The position numbers were made by a program, and so were the translations under genes. A stretch of 7,823 bases of DNA. Origin: CAYIRQ01 sp964365905 (GTDB lineage Bacteria; Patescibacteriota; Gracilibacteria; Peribacterales; Peribacteraceae). Positions 6,231-7,823 of the stretch are shown piece after piece. Below the pieces are notes generated by a model. It did no database searches, was not told the DNA's origin, and saw only the letters and a program-made list of their open reading frames with translations. Within the stretch, counting starts at the first letter, position 1; the number at the start of each line of letters is the position of its first letter. The stretch lies in contig CAYIRQ010000071.1 in NCBI GenBank assembly GCA_964365905.1, positions 1 through 7,823 of the forward strand. The letters are read 5' to 3'.

Positions 6231-7658
6231 GCGCTCCCCGCGCCGCCGTTCCCGCCGGTCATTGCGCGTCCCTATCTCGACCAACCGGATGCGGCGGCTC
6301 CCATGGGACTCTTGCAGCGCGTCAAAAAATACCTCGATGACGCGCAGCCCGATCCTCCGCCTTCCTGCGCGGCCGGAGAAAAAATCCGCTTTGAAGCCGA
6401 AACTGCGCGCGCATTGCGCGATGTTCTTTTTGATCTCCGTGGAGGAGTGATCGAACCCTCGCAGGATATCGGACGGACTGCATGTCTGCGTGCGGATGCG
6501 GAGGCGCTGGAGGGATACATTCGGGCACTCGCAGAGCTTGCGCTTCAGAGCGCGCGGGATAGCTGCGACATGCAGGCGGCAGCTCACTACCTCACGATGG
6601 TGGAGTTCGTGTGGAACACCCTGCGCGGCATGCGTCGCTTCGGACTCGATCCTGCGACTCAAGTGCCGCTCGTGGGAACAGGGGCCATTGCTCCTCCAGC
6701 GGGGGCCACCCCGGACAAAGATGATAATCTCTGCCCCTATCACAGCAGCTACGCGGGTATGCAATTTGGGGGGCTCGGCTGTCAGGATCTCACGCTCCCT
6801 GCAGCGACACCCTCCTTCCGTCTTTTCCGGGAGGTGCGCATCTTTGAATCATTACGGAAACAACTTGATATCAATCTTCTGACCCCCAATCTTGGCCTTG
6901 CGACTCAGCTACGCACCTTGCGGAAGATGCTCGATGAAATCAGGAAGGCGACCGATACCTATGTTTCTTCCTTTATCATCAAGCGTCCCCTAAAGGCTGC
7001 ATCCGGTACAACATTCACCTTCACTCCTTTTGCCGCTCTGAATGTGCAGGAGAGAGGGTGCCTTGGGTGGCCATCCAATGTCTCCGGCATTGTTTCAGGA
7101 AAAGACGTTTCCCTTCAGGAAGGTTTCCCCTTCCTTCTCACACAAGAACTCCGCGAAACCTTCGCCTATCTCCGCATGCGAGAGAATGATTCGTGGTTGG
7201 AATACGAGCAGGCACTTGGAGACGAACAGAAAACAAACGAGGAACAACCCTTTGCGACCGGCGGGAGCTTCCTGCCCAATCTCGACTCCGAAAACCGCAG
7301 GCATCTTCGCCTCGAATCGTTTGCGATACTCACGATCCGGGATCCCCAGGAACGAATGGAGGAACTCGGCGATCGCCTTCATGAGCGGACGCGTGAGCTT
7401 GCATCCTTCGCGACAAACATCGATGCGAAGACGTGGGCGGAACCCGCAAAAACCCCGCCTCTGCGCGCCTTCGCTCAGGCAATGGCGTCCTTCCTCTCGC
7501 GCATGTGCGTGAATCGCGGCTGCGAGGAGCCGCTGCTTCGGGTCGCGGAGATGTCTCTCCGGGACGAATGTTTCTCCGCTTTCCTGATGCATCTCTTCTT
7601 CAAAGGAAACCCCAATGCCGCTACGCTTCCTGCGTGCAGAGCGATCTACGCGGAATAA
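6159..7658 (+). CDS. Secreted helical protein with ten cysteines, function unknown
   Basis: The product is 499 residues from GTG 6159 to TAA 7656-7658, with a second stop (TAG) directly after. I chose GTG 6159 over the upstream in-frame TTG 6117 because it lies 5 bases after the previous stop and starts exactly at a signal peptide: Arg at position 2, a hydrophobic core GFPLLLFLLS, and an AHA cleavage motif at residues 22-24. No good Shine-Dalgarno is visible, so translational coupling to the upstream gene is likely. The mature protein begins Pro-rich and then looks mostly alpha-helical (for example residues 80-170 and 230-270). It has ten Cys, including 70, 450, 455, 471 and 493, the last four forming a C-terminal group; an even number in an exported protein fits disulfides. 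There is no transmembrane segment after the signal peptide, and I see no catalytic motif or known domain. Position suggests a partner of the giant repeat protein. Confidence 0.9.
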   Translation: MRIPLPAFGFPLLLFLLSPGEAHAALPAPPFPPVIARPYLDQPDAAAPMGLLQRVKKYLDDAQPDPPPSCAAGEKIRFEAETARALRDVLFDLRGGVIEPSQDIGRTACLRADAEALEGYIRALAELALQSARDSCDMQAAAHYLTMVEFVWNTLRGMRRFGLDPATQVPLVGTGAIAPPAGATPDKDDNLCPYHSSYAGMQFGGLGCQDLTLPAATPSFRLFREVRIFESLRKQLDINLLTPNLGLATQLRTLRKMLDEIRKATDTYVSSFIIKRPLKAASGTTFTFTPFAALNVQERGCLGWPSNVSGIVSGKDVSLQEGFPFLLTQELRETFAYLRMRENDSWLEYEQALGDEQKTNEEQPFATGGSFLPNLDSENRRHLRLESFAILTIRDPQERMEELGDRLHERTRELASFATNIDAKTWAEPAKTPPLRAFAQAMASFLSRMCVNRGCEEPLLRVAEMSLRDECFSAFLMHLFFKGNPNAATLPACRAIYAE

Positions 7659-7823
7659 TAGGCATCCTGGGCTTTGGTGTGGATGGGCAGGCGGTTGCGG
7701 AGTTTTTGGAAACCCAACCGGAAGTGAAGGAGGTGAGGGTGTTTGACGATGAGGCGAGGTGTCAGGTGTCAGGTGTCAGGTGTCAGAAAGGGACAAGTTT
7801 GGATGGCGTCTCCCTCCTCTTCC
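7634..7823 (+). CDS. murD: Probable UDP-N-acetylmuramoyl-alanine:D-glutamate ligase (MurD), N-terminal fragment cut by the window edge
   Basis: Frame 2 from GTG 7634 is open to the end of the window (63 codons). It begins MQSDLRG, followed by IGILGFGVDGQAVAEFL and then VKEVRVFDDEA. This is the first beta-strand, glycine loop, helix and second strand ending in Asp of the MurD N-terminal nucleotide-sugar-binding domain; the family pattern is GlGxSGxAxxxfL followed by a V.D strand. The last visible residues (DGVSLLF) fit the third strand that precedes the family's SPG motif, which would lie just outside. MurD adds D-glutamate to UDP-MurNAc-L-alanine in the cytoplasm using ATP. The gene overlaps the upstream CDS by 25 bases in another frame, implying coupled translation. 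No Shine-Dalgarno is visible for this GTG. Another Mur-type or Rossmann-like protein cannot be excluded from 63 residues. A 7-bp tandem repeat lies inside the frame. Confidence 0.7.
   Translation, partial: MQSDLRGIIGILGFGVDGQAVAEFLETQPEVKEVRVFDDEARCQVSGVRCQKGTSLDGVSLLF
7757..7784 (+). repeat. Heptanucleotide tandem repeat AGGTGTC x4
   Basis: Four perfect copies of AGGTGTC lie head to tail, followed by a partial AG. Because 7 is not a multiple of 3, the murD-like frame reads through it in all three phases (RCQVSGVRCQ) without a stop, and it re-enters a sensible strand (GVSLLF) afterwards. It falls between the second and third beta-strands, where MurD proteins vary in length. Perfect short tandem repeats are prone to slipped-strand changes, and gain or loss of one unit would shift the frame. 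Confidence 0.95.

Noticed and set aside
5521..6764. Antisense ORFs 5521-6075 and 6018-6764
   Set aside because: Arg-rich low-quality translations opposite two supported genes; typical shadows in GC-rich DNA.
7615..7746. Short ORF from ATG 7615 with an AAAGGA sequence about 7 bases upstream
   Set aside because: Only 43 residues with no recognisable features, and it overlaps the murD-like frame, which has a clear signature. The AAAGGA may be chance, though it leaves some doubt about how the murD-like start is recognised.
1..7823. Alternative genetic code (TGA read as Gly or Trp, as in some candidate phyla)
   Set aside because: No in-frame TGA occurs in the supported genes, Trp-rich blocks use TGG, and both complete 3' ends use TAA.
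7659..7823. Noncoding tail or terminator after the second gene
   Set aside because: No hairpin followed by a T-run is visible, and an open frame with a MurD-like signature covers the stretch.

Overview
The window holds three same-strand genes with almost no space between them: the 3' part of a giant secreted cysteine-rich repeat protein (1-6153, open at the left edge, at least 2050 residues), a 499-residue secreted protein of unknown function (6159-7658), and the first codons of a gene that looks like murD, the UDP-N-acetylmuramoyl-alanine:D-glutamate ligase of peptidoglycan synthesis (7634 to the right edge). The gap between genes 1 and 2 is 5 bases and genes 2 and 3 overlap by 25 bases, so one transcript is likely. 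I see no RNA gene, insertion sequence, CRISPR array, convincing promoter or terminator.

The giant protein is a chain of at least 28 units opening with Cys-Gly-Asn/Asp and following the pattern CGNG..E.GE.CDDGN...GDGC...C..E. This matches the DUF4215 / 'myxococcus cysteine-rich repeat' family (TIGR02232). Three Cys-free stretches of about 100 residues interrupt or follow the chain. Two contain extraordinarily aromatic segments: 24 of 71 residues at 2752-2964, and 22 of 51 (14 of them Trp) at 5392-5544. A C-terminal region of about 200 residues that I do not recognise follows. The second gene has a clear signal peptide and ten Cys after it, so it is probably exported with the giant protein and may be its partner.

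Organism: estimated by eye, GC is in the mid-fifties, too low for typical Myxococcota, where this repeat was named. The standard code is used, with TAA stops and no in-frame TGA. GTG starts, weak Shine-Dalgarno signals and tight packing next to murD, together with giant DUF4215-type proteins, would fit a candidate-phylum bacterium of the Peregrinibacteria/Peribacteria kind (Patescibacteria). This is an inference from general knowledge; the window has no phylogenetic marker apart from the murD fragment.

Working model (inference): genes 1 and 2 make extracellular, disulfide-stabilised surface or adhesion components, co-transcribed with a cell-wall housekeeping gene. A 7-bp tandem repeat, AGGTGTC x4, lies inside the murD-like reading frame.
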